Origin: Reticulitermes speratus | Lineage: Eukaryota; Arthropoda; Insecta; Blattodea; Rhinotermitidae | NCBI GenBank assembly: GCA_021186555.1 | Contig: JAJKFL010000010.1 | Span: 24,000,679 to 24,064,678 of the forward strand | Reading direction: 5' to 3' | Length of the DNA: 64,000 nt | Shown here: positions 44,736-56,200 of the stretch, in pieces | Layout: the number at the start of each line of letters is the position of its first letter | How positions within the stretch are numbered: position 1 is the first letter of the stretch | The notes under the pieces: model-generated | Databases searched by the model: none | What the model was told of the DNA's origin: nothing | Seen by the model: the letters and a program-made list of their open reading frames with translations, nothing else | Made by a program: the position numbers and the translations under genes

Positions 44736-44908
44736 TACAGACCTTGACAGGCCCTTAGGGTTCCAGGAGGTTGAGGCTCACAGATTTATAGACAGTCGGC
44801 ACATGAAGGTGGTAAGGTTGTCAGCCCTATGCACCAGCCGCCTTTACCCCCCACTAAATACTCCTGGTACTCATTTCTATTAGAGGCTGAGTCGACCCCA
44901 GGGCCATT
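44733..44908 (-). mobile_element. SINE-1 3' half (minus)
   Basis: Reversed, it runs from 'ctggggtcgactcagcctct' to 'cctaagggcctgtcaagg'. The tRNA head is missing: at 44908 the sequence switches to a SINE-2 piece. The 3' end feeds into the 75-bp array. Confidence 0.8.
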
Positions 44909-45062
44909 TTGATCCACGGTGGGGGCAAGATATTCCCCGAAACGTCGAGACCGGCTCTGAAGACCACCTGGCTTTTTAATAGGTTTGGGGGGTTTCTCCC
45001 TGGGGGGTAAAGCGGCTGGGGCGCGAGGCTTAACCACTCATCTCCATATACATCTCACCTCC
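44909..45062 (+). mobile_element. SINE-2 body fragment
   Basis: 'gatccacggtgggggcaag', 'gagaccggctctgaag', 'ctccctggggggtaaagcgg' and 'accactcatctccat' are SINE-2 body features in order. The head is absent, replaced by the SINE-1 junction. Confidence 0.65.
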
Positions 45063-45324
45063 TGTGTGTCTTAATCATTTGCGCATGGATAACTTCAGAT
45101 ACAGCTTTAACATAAAGCAGGTCACGACACACTCCTTCCAAATCCTTACCTATTTGGTGTTTGTGATGAACATTCGACGCTATATAATCAGTTGCCTTGA
45201 TACAACGTTGTTAAATGACCTGAGTTGTAGCCAGTCTTGTATGATTCGTGTAGAGAAAACAGTAGCAAACTTTTGATCTGAGATGCGGGTTGTTCTGCGG
45301 GTAGCAGGATACATCAGGCCGAGG

Positions 45325-45590
45325 GAAGGTAAAGGTAAAGGTAAAGGTCACCCTATAACAGGCCATGAAGTCCCAGAGTGGGAGTATAGGTGTAGCCCTA
45401 TTCTCTTTTTTTAACGTCGGCTGCTTTATACCCGGGAGAAACACCCGGTATCCATTGTACAGCAGGCTGCGTGGGCCCCAGGGACAGGTCTTGACGGGTG
45501 TGGAATATCTCGCCCTCACTGGGATTCGATCCCCAGACTGGCCAACGCGTAGCGATTCCCTATACCTACTGAGCTATCCTAACCCTATAG
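45325..45590 (-). mobile_element. SINE-2 (minus)
   Basis: It begins with '(ggtaaa)3ggtcaccct', the reversed 3' repeat. The body has 'accggtatccattgtacagc' and 'gtgggccccagg', the B-box complement is 'gggattcgatccccag', and the head complement is 'tatacctactgagctatcc'. Near full length. Confidence 0.85.
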
Positions 45591-45825
45591 CTGAAACAGA
45601 ATACTAATTATAGATTTCCCTTTCAAATACTCTCTTAATTTCCACACGGGTGTTCACGTTTCAGCCCCCCTCCCTCCCTTTACTGCCCCCACAGCAATGC
45701 TGGACGTTCTTACCAAAATAATTTGAAAATTTCTGTAATTTGTGTGTATAATTGTAGGTCATTACGTGTTTGGCTCTCAAGGCATTTTGTTTGGAGGGAT
45801 TGTGATTTGATGTCCACAGAAATTA

Positions 45826-46248
45826 ATAATAATAATAAATAATAATAATAATAATTCTTGGCTCAACAGCCCTGTATGGGCCTGGGCCCTCTTGCCTCTT
45901 TGTCGAGGTTACTAAGTCATGCGCATTCATGGCAGCTGGTGACCGGCCAGCTAGCCGCGCTTAGTGTTCTATCGATCCTGATGTGCACGCCAGAGCCATT
46001 GCAGGGTAGGAGACTTGGATGAGAAATGGAGGCAATTTGGCTTACGCAACATTTTTATTCATGCCCGTAAGGTTCTTTTACATGCCGTAAATCTACGACA
46101 TGGGACCGACGGCTTTACTTCCCCTCCGAAGGAAGTGGTGCTCCGGATTTTTATCATCCTTAAAAATCCATCGACCTCGGTCGGGATCGAACCCGCGAAC
46201 CTTGGGTCCAGTGGCGAGCACGCTAACCACTAGTCCACCGAGGTCGAC
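45826..46248 (-). mobile_element. SINE-5, intact (minus)
   Basis: It is flanked by a 12-bp duplication CCACAGAAATTA (45814-45825, 46249-46260). On the minus strand the tRNA-like head is 'ggtggactagtggttagcg', then 'ggttcgcgggttcgatccc'. The body includes 'tgtcgtagatttacggcatg', and the 3' end is 'aggcaagagggcccaggcc' followed by a (TTA)n tail. About 420 bp, the longest SINE here. The 72-codon plus frame is spurious. Confidence 0.88.
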
Positions 46249-46260
46249 CCACAGAAATTA

Positions 46261-46850
46261 TAAAGATATTTAACTCTGAAAAGAAAATTTCTGTGTGAAC
46301 ATAATGAGGTAGTGTACTTGGTGAGACGTCTTCGAAGGCGTGGAGCAGATAACTGGAGTGTCTGTAGAGCTTCCCCACAAACCACTGCAATTTTTTTTTT
46401 CACTTTGAAATAGGGGATGGTAGGGCCCCAAATTTTATTTTGATCCAGAATTGTTTCAGTCGGGCCTGGGAAGGATGTTGCCGTGGCCTGATTTGAGACG
46501 CAATGTCTGAATTGGCCTGCGGAACTGTAAACAATCACGAACGATTTCCGTCAATACAACCGGTGTTCAGCATGAGATCTGAAGCCGGGACTTCGCATAT
46601 ACAAAACAGGAGAGCTGGCGACATGAAAATTAAGCCAGCCTGTAGACGGCGCATTTCACAGCAGCTGACATGACTTGATCTGATCCACATAATGACAGTA
46701 AAAGCAGTCTAGGTTAGCTATTTCAATTTTCGCAATAACTACGCCAAACTTGCTCTGACTGCGCAATATGCAAGGTGATTATCTAGCGGCAGTCTGTCTG
46801 ACAGTCGGTTTAACTGCTTGTACTGTTAGTCGTTTCTTTTCGTTGCTCGT
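46261..46850. other. No recognised feature
   Basis: Unique-looking sequence. A 102-codon minus frame at 46230-46538 has no motif I recognise. Confidence 0.4.
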
Positions 46851-46854
46851 TTGA

Positions 46855-48050
46855 CCTCTTAAAGCCCAGTGGTTACTATTTGTACCACCACGTTTAACAT
46901 TCACAATTCTACGTTCTGCCCACACAGTGTATTTATGTGTTTTGTGTGGATCTCAGAACAAACAGCGATTATTTCACTGTACAACATTAACTGACTGGTT
47001 TGTATAACTGAGACGGAGTGTGTTTACTGCGCGGTACGGACTGAATTTATGTGTTTTGTGTGGATCTCAGAACAAACAGCGATTATTTCACTGTACAGAC
47101 ATTAACTGACTGGTTTGTATAACTGAGACGGAGTGTGTTTACTGCGCGGTACGGACTGTATTTATGTGTTTTGTGTGGATCTCAGAACAAACAGCGATTA
47201 TTTCACTGTACAACATTAACTGACTGGTTTGTATAACTGAGACGGAGTGTGTTTACTGCGCGGTACGGACTGTTTATGTGTTTTGTGTGGATCTAGAACA
47301 AACAGCGATTATTTCACTGTACAGCATTAACTGACTGGTTTGTATAACTGAGACGGAGTGTGTTTACTGCGCGGTACGGACTGTACTTTATGTTCTTGCT
47401 GTGGATCTCAGAAGAAAATGCGATTAATTTCAATGTACAGCATTACTGACTGGTTTTGTGAACTGAGGACGAGTGTGTTCTATGCGCGTACTGGACTGTA
47501 TTTGTGTTTTGCTGAATCATCAGAACAAACAGCGATTAATTTCACCTGTACAGCATAACTGACTGTTTGTATAATGAGAGTAGTGTGTTTACTGGCGGTA
47601 TGGACTGTATTTATGTGTTTTGATGGATCTCAGAAAAACAGCGATATTCATGTAAACATAACCGACTGGTTTGAAACTAGACGGAGTGTTTACGTCGTAC
47701 GACTGTATTTATGTGTTTTGTGTGGATCTCAGAACAAACAGCGATTATTTCACTGTACAACATTAACTGACTGGTTTGTATAACTGAGACGGAGTGTGTT
47801 TACTGTGCGGTACGGACTGTATTTATGTGTTTTGTGTGGATCTCAGAACAAACAGCGATTATTTCACTGTACAACATTAACTGACTGGTTTGTATAACTG
47901 AGACGGAGTGTGTTTACTGTGCGGTACGGACTGTATTTATGTGTTTTGTGTGGATCTCAGAACAAACAGCGATTATTTCACTGTACAACATTAACTGACT
48001 GGTTTGTGTAACTGAGACGGAGTGTGTTTACTGCGCGGTACGGACTGTAT
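46855..48050 (+). mobile_element. TTAA-type MITE with ~10 x 114-bp repeats (element F)
   Basis: TTGA (46851-46854) is followed by CCTCTTAAAGCCCAGTGG. The array spans 46930-48047. Units at about 47370-47700 are riddled with one-base gains and losses, while units on both sides are clean. The right tail 'ctgtatctttatatacat' leads directly into a SINE-3 array-type tail. Confidence 0.82.
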
Positions 48051-48055
48051 CTTTA

Positions 48056-48115
48056 TATACATTGCTCTTACCACAAGGAAAATGGGCGAAGCCTGGGAAC
48101 CTTCCTAAAAGGAAG
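48056..48115 (+). mobile_element. Isolated 3' tail of the 92-bp SINE unit
   Basis: 'ttgctcttaccacaagg' and 'gggcgaagcctgggaacc' match the tails at 3513-3612 and 25950-26055, but there is no 92-bp monomer before it. It follows element F directly. Confidence 0.55.
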
Positions 48116-48142
48116 GTAATTCCGTGTCGGATTTTTGATTGA

Positions 48143-48200
48143 AAAAACTGGCACTGAGACAGGTTCTTCTCTTGAGTATTTCGGTTTTCACCTAATCAGA
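48143..48200 (+). mobile_element. SINE-3 body fragment
   Basis: 'ggcactgagacaggttctt' and 'gagtatttcggttttcacc' correspond to the middle of SINE-3. Head and tail are missing. Confidence 0.6.
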
Positions 48201-48420
48201 CAGAACACAACACAAAATAATAATATTAATTCGCATGCACAAGACACAACTCACTTTAGTCAAATGTATTTTTAACTGGAATATATTGTTTACTGATAAA
48301 AAAACACGTAAACGTTTGATAACCCACTGCGAAACCACTGCCAATGTCATAGTCGTACTCCTGAGACACCAACAGTTGTGTGCCATGCCAAAGTGAGCAT
48401 CATTCTGCATCACAATGCTG
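48195..48420 (-). mobile_element. R-B MITE, partial (minus)
   Basis: Reversed, it shares 'gacattggcagtggtt', 'tattccagttaaaaatac' and 'gagttgtgtcttgtgcatg' with the R-B copies at 18.4 and 35.0 kb. The distal end is missing at the SINE-3 fragment. Confidence 0.6.
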
Positions 48421-48604
48421 CACAATGGATGTAACTAACGGATAGTCTTATGTCTTGCTTGTAGGTTGAAGCTCTGCCGCATGTGTTCACATCTGGAATA
48501 CCGTACGTCGCGGTGAACTAGGGCACGGCGTCACAAATTGCATTACAGTACGTCGTCTTTTATTCATAATGCTGTAAAAAATAGGACCACGTTGATCTGT
48601 AACT

Positions 48605-49175
48605 AACTAACTAACTCCATACAGCACAGTCCTTCTTGAGAAGCTAACAGGTCATCAGCTAGTCAAGAAATTCCCCGCATTTTATGGAACCTGAAGGTTC
48701 ATTACCGCACTCACAAGAGCCCGCCACCTGTCCCTATCCTGAGCCATATCAATCCAGTCCATGCCTCCCGATCCCACTTCTTGAAGATCCATTCTAATAT
48801 TATCCTATCTGTAATTGACATATTTGTAAAGTGAAATGACGGGAAGACGAGGGAGAAGACGTAACCAGCTACTGGATGACCTTAAGGAAAAGAGAAGATA
48901 CTGGAAATTGAAAGAGGAAGCACTAGATCGCAAAACTTAAAATTTAACTAACTAACTAACTCCATGTAGCACAGTCCTTCTTGAGAAGCTAACAGTTCCT
49001 CAGCTAGTCAAGAAATTCCCCGCGTTTTATGCAACCCGAAGGTTCATTACCGCACTCACAACAGCCCGCCACCTGTCCCTATCCTGAGCCATATCAATCC
49101 AGTCCATGCCCCCCATCCCACTTCTTGAAGATCCACTTTAATATTATCCTATCTGTAATTCACATATTTGTAATG
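48605..49175 (-). pseudogene. Two near-identical LINE 3' ends around another LINE scrap
   Basis: 48605-48836 and 48950-49175 are direct repeats of about 225 bp. On the minus strand each reads '[20 protein letters not shown]' then '[20 protein letters not shown]' and a stop, followed by untranslated sequence and a (TTAG)n 3' tail (seen as 'ctaactaactaact'). Between them, 48838-48937 on the plus strand encodes 'RRGRRRNQLLDDLKEKRRYW' and 'KLKEEALDRKT', the C-terminus of a retrotransposon ORF, then stops. All are dead. Confidence 0.78.
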
Positions 49176-49216
49176 AAGCTTGAAATATGATCCAGACCTA
49201 ACAAAACTATTATCTT

Positions 49217-49480
49217 ACGTGTAAGTATAATAGTCCCTGTACACGCCATAAAGAAATGTGAGGGAGTGGATGTGTATCGCCACTCATTCAAAATCTTCGT
49301 ACTGTACGGTGTGACTGGTCAGCTTCACCCAAGGAGAAATAGCCCCCCCCCCCCCGCCCGATACCCACTGAATGGGCCCTGCAACTGCCCTGGATATTAT
49401 GGAGAAAAAAATAATCTAGTAACCTTGCCGGAATCGAAGCACAGGTCCCTCGGTTGACCAGCCTGTTGCATGGTCACTGT
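49217..49480 (-). mobile_element. SINE-2, diverged (minus)
   Basis: 'gggagtggatgtgtatcg', 'cgatacccactgaatggg' and 'ccttgccggaatcgaagc' are reversed SINE-2 body and B-box. A C-run of about ten bases at 49347-49358 lies inside. Diverged. Confidence 0.65.
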
Positions 49481-49874
49481 ACAGTGTTTGTGGGTTATTG
49501 TAGGGAATTTGTGACGCTGCTTTATGGTTGGAAGACTGGCGTTGTTTACGTGAGTATGTGCGTCTAATTACGGGAGAAAAGTGTAACTGTGTAAGTAAGA
49601 ACTAGATAATTTTTGGTCTTGATCTGGTGTTGTTCGTGTGATTAGGCATGAAGAGAATATATAGCAGGTTGGTCGTAATTTTGCTTAATTAACCAAACGG
49701 GCTAATACGAGTGCGAAAATGTACAGTGCATATGTGGAAGTTTGTATGAAAATGGAGCTTATATGTATGGGATATCGATATTTGAACTGGAACTGGTTCA
49801 GTGTCGTAGTTACTAGTAACATGTGTTTGTGATGACCGTAATAAACGGATGCTTCTTTATGACGTTCTGCGTTT
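49481..49874. other. No recognised feature
   Basis: Unique-looking sequence ahead of element G. Confidence 0.4.
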
Positions 49875-49878
49875 GTAA

Positions 49879-50765
49879 CCCTTTAAAGCCCAGTGGTTAC
49901 TATATGTACCACCATGTTTAACATTCACAAATTCTACGTTCTGCCCACACAGTGTATTTATGTGTTTTGTGTGGATCTCAGAACAAACAGCGATTATTTC
50001 ACTGTACAGCATTAACTGACTGGTTTGTATAACTGAGACGGAGTGTGTTTACTGCGCGGTACGGACTGTATTTATGTGTTTTGTGTGGATCTCAGAACAA
50101 ACAGCGATTATTTCACTGTACAACATTAACTGACTGGTTTGTATAACTGAGACGGAATGTGTTTACTGCGCGGTACGGTCTGTATTTATGTGTTTTGTGT
50201 GGATCTCAGAACAAACAGCGATTATTTCACTGTACAACATTAACTGACTGGTTTGTATAACTGAGACGGAGTGTGTTTACTGCGCGGTACGGACTGTATT
50301 TATGTGTTTTGTGTGGATCTCAAAACAAACAGCGATTATTTCACTGTACAGCATTAACTGACTGGTTTGTATAACTGAGACGGAGTGTGTTTACTGCGCG
50401 GTACGGACTGTATTTATGTGTTTTGTGTGGATCTCAAAACAAACAGCGATTATTTCACTGTACAGCATTAACTGACTGGTTTGTATAACTGAGACGGAGT
50501 GTGTTTACTGCGCGGTACGGGCTGTATTTATGTGTTTTGTGTGGATCTCAGAACAAACAGCGATTATTTCACTGTACAACATTAACTGACTGGTTTGTAT
50601 AACTGAGACGGAGTGTGTTTACTGCGCGGTACGGACTGTATTTATGTGTTTTGTGTGGATCTCAGAACAAACAGCGATTATTTCACTGTACAACATTAAC
50701 TGACTGGTTTGTATAACTGAGACGGAGTGAGTTTACTGCGCGGTACTAACTGTGTCTTTATATGT
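49879..50765 (+). mobile_element. TTAA-type MITE with 7 x 114-bp repeats (element G)
   Basis: GTAA (one base from TTAA) precedes CCCTTTAAAGCCCAGTGG. The array is 49955-50752, exactly 7 x 114 bp. The right tail 'ctgtgtctttatatgtacac' is cut short by element H. Confidence 0.85.
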
Positions 50766-50769
50766 ACAC

Positions 50770-51565
50770 ACCTAAAGCCCAGTGGTTACTATATGTACCA
50801 CCAGGTTTAACATTCACAAATTCTACGTTCTGCCCACACAGTGTATTTATGTGTTTTGTGTGGGTCTCAGAACAAACAGCGATTATTTCACTGTACAACA
50901 TTAACTGACTGGTTTGTATAACTGAGACGGAGTGTGTTTAGTGCGCGGTACGGACTGTATTTATGTGTTTTGTGTGGATCTCAGAACAAACAGCGATTAT
51001 TTCACTGTACAACATTAACTGACTGGTTTGTATAACTGAGACGGAGTGTGTTTACTGCGCGGTACGGACTGTATTTATGTGTTTTGTGTGGATCTCAGAA
51101 CAAACAGCGATTATTTCACTGTACAGCATTAACTGACTGGTTTGTATAACTGAGACGGAGTGTGTTTACTGCGCGGTACGGACTGTATTTATGTGTTTTG
51201 TGTGGATCTCAGAATAAACAGCGATTATTTCCTGTACAACATTAACTGATGGTTTGTATAACTGAGACGGAGTGTGTTTACTGCGCGGTACGGACTGTAT
51301 TTATGTGTTTTGTGTGGATCTCAGAACAAACAGCGATTATTTCACTGTACAACATTAACTGACTGGTTTGTATAACTGAGACGGAGTGTGTTTACTGCGC
51401 GGTACGACTGTATTTATGTGTTTTGTGTGGATGTCAGAACAAACAGCGATTATTTCACTGTACAACATTAACTGACTGGTTTGTATAACTGAGACGGAGT
51501 GTGTTTACTGCGCGGTACGGACTGAATCTTTAAATATAATTGAGGTTAATCTTAGTCTTTAAAGG
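50770..51565 (+). mobile_element. TTAA-type MITE with 6 x 114-bp repeats (element H)
   Basis: It begins CCTAAAGCCCAGTGG head-to-tail with element G. The array is 50844-51524. The right end 'ctgaatctttaaatataatt' + 'gaggttaatcttag' + 'ctttaaagg' matches the right end of element E, showing a nearly complete element. Confidence 0.83.
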
Positions 51566-51639
51566 ATTCCTTCTCCTTCTGAACTCATTGTTCACCGCGA
51601 GGACAAGTGCCGATCTGTAACTACATGCAAGTGTGTGAT

Positions 51640-52400
51640 GTGATGGAACATTTATTAGGCGTTCTTTACGAAGAAAAAGCGCCTCATATGGAGACTGCAT
51701 CCTCTAGTTTTTCGTGACCTAATATCATCGGCTACAGTTTTGTTGGATTTTCATGAAATTTGGTATAGCACAACTTTATAAGTTGTCTAACAAGCTGATG
51801 CTCAGTGACAACCATACTTTACTTACGGGCGTAAATTATTCTCTACCCCCTACTTTCCGTATTTGTGGCCGATTTGTGTGAAATTTGGTATGGAATGTCG
51901 CCACATAATGCCTTTGCTCAATTTTGAGTTTCGTGATAATTTGTACAGTGGAAACCTACTTTACTTAAGGACGTAAATTAAATGTTGCGTTTATTTTCTA
52001 CAAATTTTCACACTCTATTGATAAAATTTGGTACTGGAAATACGCAAAATTAATTTATTGAAGTGTTCTGATTTCGTGAAAATTGGTGCAGTGAAAGCAG
52101 TGTCTTATTTATGAGCGAAAATTAATGTATGTCCGTATTTCACATTTATTGTCCGCTGTAGGTGACAGCTGGCGTAGCGTTCTGCACGTAATTCCGTTGA
52201 GCATTTGCGAGTTTCGGCGCAGTGAAGGCCGTACATTTATTGTAGGCGTGAATTAGATTACATTTACGTGTGCACCGTGTGCCAATTATAAAGCAAAGAA
52301 TGCCCTCGTAATTTCTGTGTACTGCGTCACGTAGTGCGCCGTATGTAGCCTTCGTACGGACAACTTAATTTTGTTTGTAGAAGAATCGGTCCTGCTCGGC
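51640..52400 (+). repeat. Interspersed repeat R-A, longest copy
   Basis: It begins about 'ttattaggcgttctttacg' and carries repeated '..gattt.gtgaaatttggta..' and 'ctttact.a.gggcgtaaatta' phrases about five times. It then has the terminal 'gagtttcggcgcagtg', 'aaggccgtacatt' and 'gtgtactgcgtcacg'. It lacks the MITE found in copy 1, so it represents the empty site there. Confidence 0.65.
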
Positions 52401-52470
52401 GTTTATGATAGCGACTATGAATCATATATTTTTGTTGCAAATATTTTTAACTTCATTTAATACTGACACT

Positions 52471-52768
52471 GGCGCGATGGCGCAGTTGGTTGAGGCACTG
52501 CGCTACAAGCCGGAAGGTCGCGGGTTCGATTCCCGATGGTGTCATTGGAATTTTTCATTGACATAATCCTTCCGGTCGCACTATGGCTCTGGGGTCGACT
52601 GGGCCTCTAACAGAAATGAGTACCAGGAGTATTTCCTGGGGGGTAAAGGCGGCCGGTGCGTAGGGCTGACAACCTTACCACCTTCATGTGCCGATTGTCT
52701 ATAAATCTGAGAGCCTCAACCTCCTGGAACCCTAAGGGCCTGTCCACGCCTGTAATGGGATTGCTGTA
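52471..52768 (+). mobile_element. SINE-1, full-length
   Basis: The head is 'gcgatggcgcagttggttg' and B-box 'ggtcgcgggttcgattccc'. The complete body is 'agtatttcctggggggtaaa' and 'ccttcatgtgccgattgtc', with tail 'gcctgtaatgggattgct'. It is the best SINE-1 reference in this window. Confidence 0.9.
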
Positions 52769-53134
52769 CCTTTTACTGCCCACGTGGATCACCTGGATTC
52801 GGATATGATGAAATCACCACGCGGCAGCCTCGTGTTCTCTCGACTTCGGTAATTGTTTTTCGCCGAGTGCAAATTTGCTGAGCTAGCTAGCTCTCTTGTT
52901 ACACAGCTGTCATTCTGTGATAAATGAACGACAGAAAGCGTACAAATTGCTTTACAGTGGCGGCATTGCTGCTTAGCGCTTTGAGACAGTGCTCGAACTG
53001 TACTGCTGTGATCGAGGGTTAGCAAGTGTTGGCAACGTCTATTCTGGTAGGTGATTCTTGACAATTGGGGGGGAAATTGTGTTACCGTCTTCAGGCTGTT
53101 CGCGATGTCTTAAGGCACAGGATTATAGTCAGGG
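52769..53134. other. No recognised feature
   Basis: Unique-looking sequence with 'gctagctagctc' near 52885. A 91-codon minus frame here has no motif. Confidence 0.4.
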
Positions 53135-53261
53135 GCCGTGCATGGCTCAGGCAGTTAGTCGCTGGCCTGTCAACGCGAATACACTGGTTCCATCCCAGGT
53201 ATGTCCGATTGGGATTTGTGGCGTACAAAGTTGCAGTTGGACAGGTTTCTCTGCAAGTACT
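53135..53261 (+). mobile_element. SINE-3 head continuous with 92-bp array 3
   Basis: The tRNA-like head is 'gtgcatggctcaggcagtta' and 'tggttccatcccaggtatg'. The body is 'attgggatttgtggcgtac', 'aaagttgcagttggacagg' and 'gcaagtactcctgttttcc'. It then continues with no break into 'tcagtatcattccaccaatg', the first satellite monomer. This is the clearest proof in the window that the 92-bp unit is the SINE-3 body. Confidence 0.82.
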
Positions 53262-56200
53262 CCTGTTTTCCTCTGTCAGTATCATTCCACCAATGCTCCA
53301 TACTCATTCATTTATCTACCACCGACGCTGTATAATGTTTTTCTCCAGTACTTCAGTTTTCCCCTGTCAGTATCATTCCACCAATGCTCCATACTCATTC
53401 ATTCATCTACCACCGTCGCTGTATAATGTTTCTCTCCTAGTACTTCAGTTTTCCCCTGTCAGTATCATTCCACCAATGCTCCATACTCATTCATTCATCT
53501 ACCACCGTCGCTGTATAATGTTTCTCTCCTAGTACTTCAGTTTCCCCTGTAGTATCGTTCCACGAATGCTCCATACTCATTCATTCATCTACCACCGACG
53601 CTGTATAATGTTTCTCTCCTAGTACTTCAGTTTTCCCCTGTCACTATCATTCCACCAATGCTCCATACTCATTCATTCATCTACCACCGACGCTGTATAA
53701 TGTTTCTCTCCTAGTACTTCAGTTTTCCCCTGTCAGTATCATTCCACCAATGCTCCATACTCATTCATTCATCTACCACCGACAATGTATAATGTTTCTC
53801 TCCTAGTACTTCAGTTTTCCCCTGTCAGTATCATTCCACCAATGCCCCATACTCATTCATTCATCTACCACCGACGCTGTATAATGTTTTTCTCCTAGTA
53901 CTTCAGTTTTCCCCTGTCAGTATCATTCCACCAATGCCCCATACTCATTCATTCATCTACCACCGACGCTGTATAATGTTTTTCTCCTAGTACTTCAGTT
54001 TTCCCCTGTCAGTATCATTCCACCAATGCTCCATACTAATTCATTCATCTACCACCGACGCTGTATAATGTTTTTCTCCCAGTACTTCAGTTTCCCCTGT
54101 CAGTATCATTCCACCAATGCTCCATACTAATTCATTCATCTACCACCGACGCTGTATAATGTTTCTTACCCAGTACTTCAGTTTCCCCTGTCAGTATCAT
54201 TCCACCAATGCTCCATACTCATTCATACATCTACCACCGACGCTGTGTAATGTTTTTCTCCCAGTACTTCAGTTTTCCCCTGTCAGTATCATTCCACCAA
54301 TGCTCCATACTAATTCATTCATCTACCACCGACGCTGTATAATGTTTCTCTCCCAGTACTTCAGTTTTCCCCTGTCAGTATCATTCCACCAATGCTCCAT
54401 ACTCATTCATACATCTACCACCGACGCTGTATAATGGTTTTTTCCCAGTACTTAAGTTTCCCCTGTCAGTGTCATTCCACCAATGCTCCATACTAATTCA
54501 TTCATCTACCACCGACGCTGTATAATGTTTCTCTCCTAGTACTTCAGTTTTCCCCTGTCAGTATCATTCCACCAATGCTCCATACTCATTCATTCATCTA
54601 CCACCGACGCTGTATAATGTTTTTCTCCTAGTACTTCAGTTTTCCCCTGTCAGTATCATTCCACCAATGCTCCATACTAATTCATTCATCTACCACCAAC
54701 GCTGTATAATGTTTCTCTCCCAGTACTTCAGTTTTCCCCTGTCAGTATCATTCCACCAATGCTCCATACTCATTCATACATCTACCACCGACGCTGTATA
54801 ATGTTTTTCTCCCAGTACTTCAGTTTCCCTGTCAGTATCATTCCACCAATGCTCCATACTCATTCATACATCTATCACCGACGCTGTATAATGTTTTTCT
54901 CCTAGTACTTCAGTTTTCCCCTGTCAGTATCATTCCACCAATGCTCCATACTCATTCATACATCTACCACCGACGCTGTATAATGTTTTTTTCCCAGTAC
55001 TTCAGTTTCCTCTGTCAGTATCATTCCACCAATGCTCCATACTCATTCATACATCTATCACCGACGCTGTATAATGTTTTTCTCCCAGTACTTCAGTTTT
55101 TCCCTGTCAGTATCATTCCACCAATGCTCCATACTAATTCATTCATCTACCACCGACGCTGTATAATGTTTCTCTCCCAGTACTTCAATTTTCCCCTGTC
55201 AGTATCATTCCACCAATGCTCCATACTCATTCATACATCTATCACCGACGCTGTATAATGTTTTTCTCCTAGTACTTCAGTTTTCCCTGTCAGTATCATT
55301 CCACCAATGCTCCATACTCATTCATTCATCTACCACCGACGCTGTATAATGTTTTTCTCCCAGTACTTCAGTTTCCCCTGTCAGTATCATTCCACCAATG
55401 CTCCACACTCATTCATACATCTACCACCAACGCTGTATAATGTTTCTCTCCCAGTACTTCTGTTTTCCCCTGTCAGTATCATTCCACCAATGTTCCATAC
55501 TCATTCATACATCTACCACCAACGCTGTATAATGTTTTTCTCCTAGTACTTCAGTTTTCCCCTGTCAGTATCATTCCACCAATGCTCCATACTCATTCAT
55601 ACATCTACCACCGACGCTGTATAATGGTTTTTTCCCAGTACTTAAGTTTTCCCCTGTCAGTGTCATTCCACCAATGCTCCATACTAATTCATTCATCTAC
55701 CACCGACGCTGTATAATGTTTCTCTCCTAGTACTTCAGTTTTCCCCTGTCAGTATCATTCCACCAATGCTCCATACTCATTCATACATCTATCACCGACG
55801 CTGTATAATGTTTTTCTCCTAGTACTTCAGTTTTTCCCTGTCAGTATCATTCCACCAATGCTCCATACTAATTCATTCATCTACCACCGACGCTGTATAA
55901 TGTTTCTCTCCCAGTACTTCAGTTTTCCCCTGTCAGTATCATTCCACCAATGCTCCCAATCTCATTCATACATCTATCACCGACGCTGTATAATTTTTTT
56001 CTCCTAGTACTTCAGTTTTCCCATGTCAGTATCATTCCACCAATGCTCCATACTCATTCATTCATCTACCACCGACGCTGTATAATGTTTTTCTCCCAGT
56101 ACTTCAGTTTCCCTGTCAGTATCATTCCACCAATGCTCCACACTCATTCATACATCTACCACCAACGCTGTATAATGTTTCTCTCCCAGTACTTCTGTTT

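Noticed and set aside
48605..49175. Pair of LTRs of a small retrotransposon
   Set aside because: The repeated 225 bp encodes a LINE C-terminus with a (TTAG)n tail, and no LTR-type TG...CA ends or primer site are seen.
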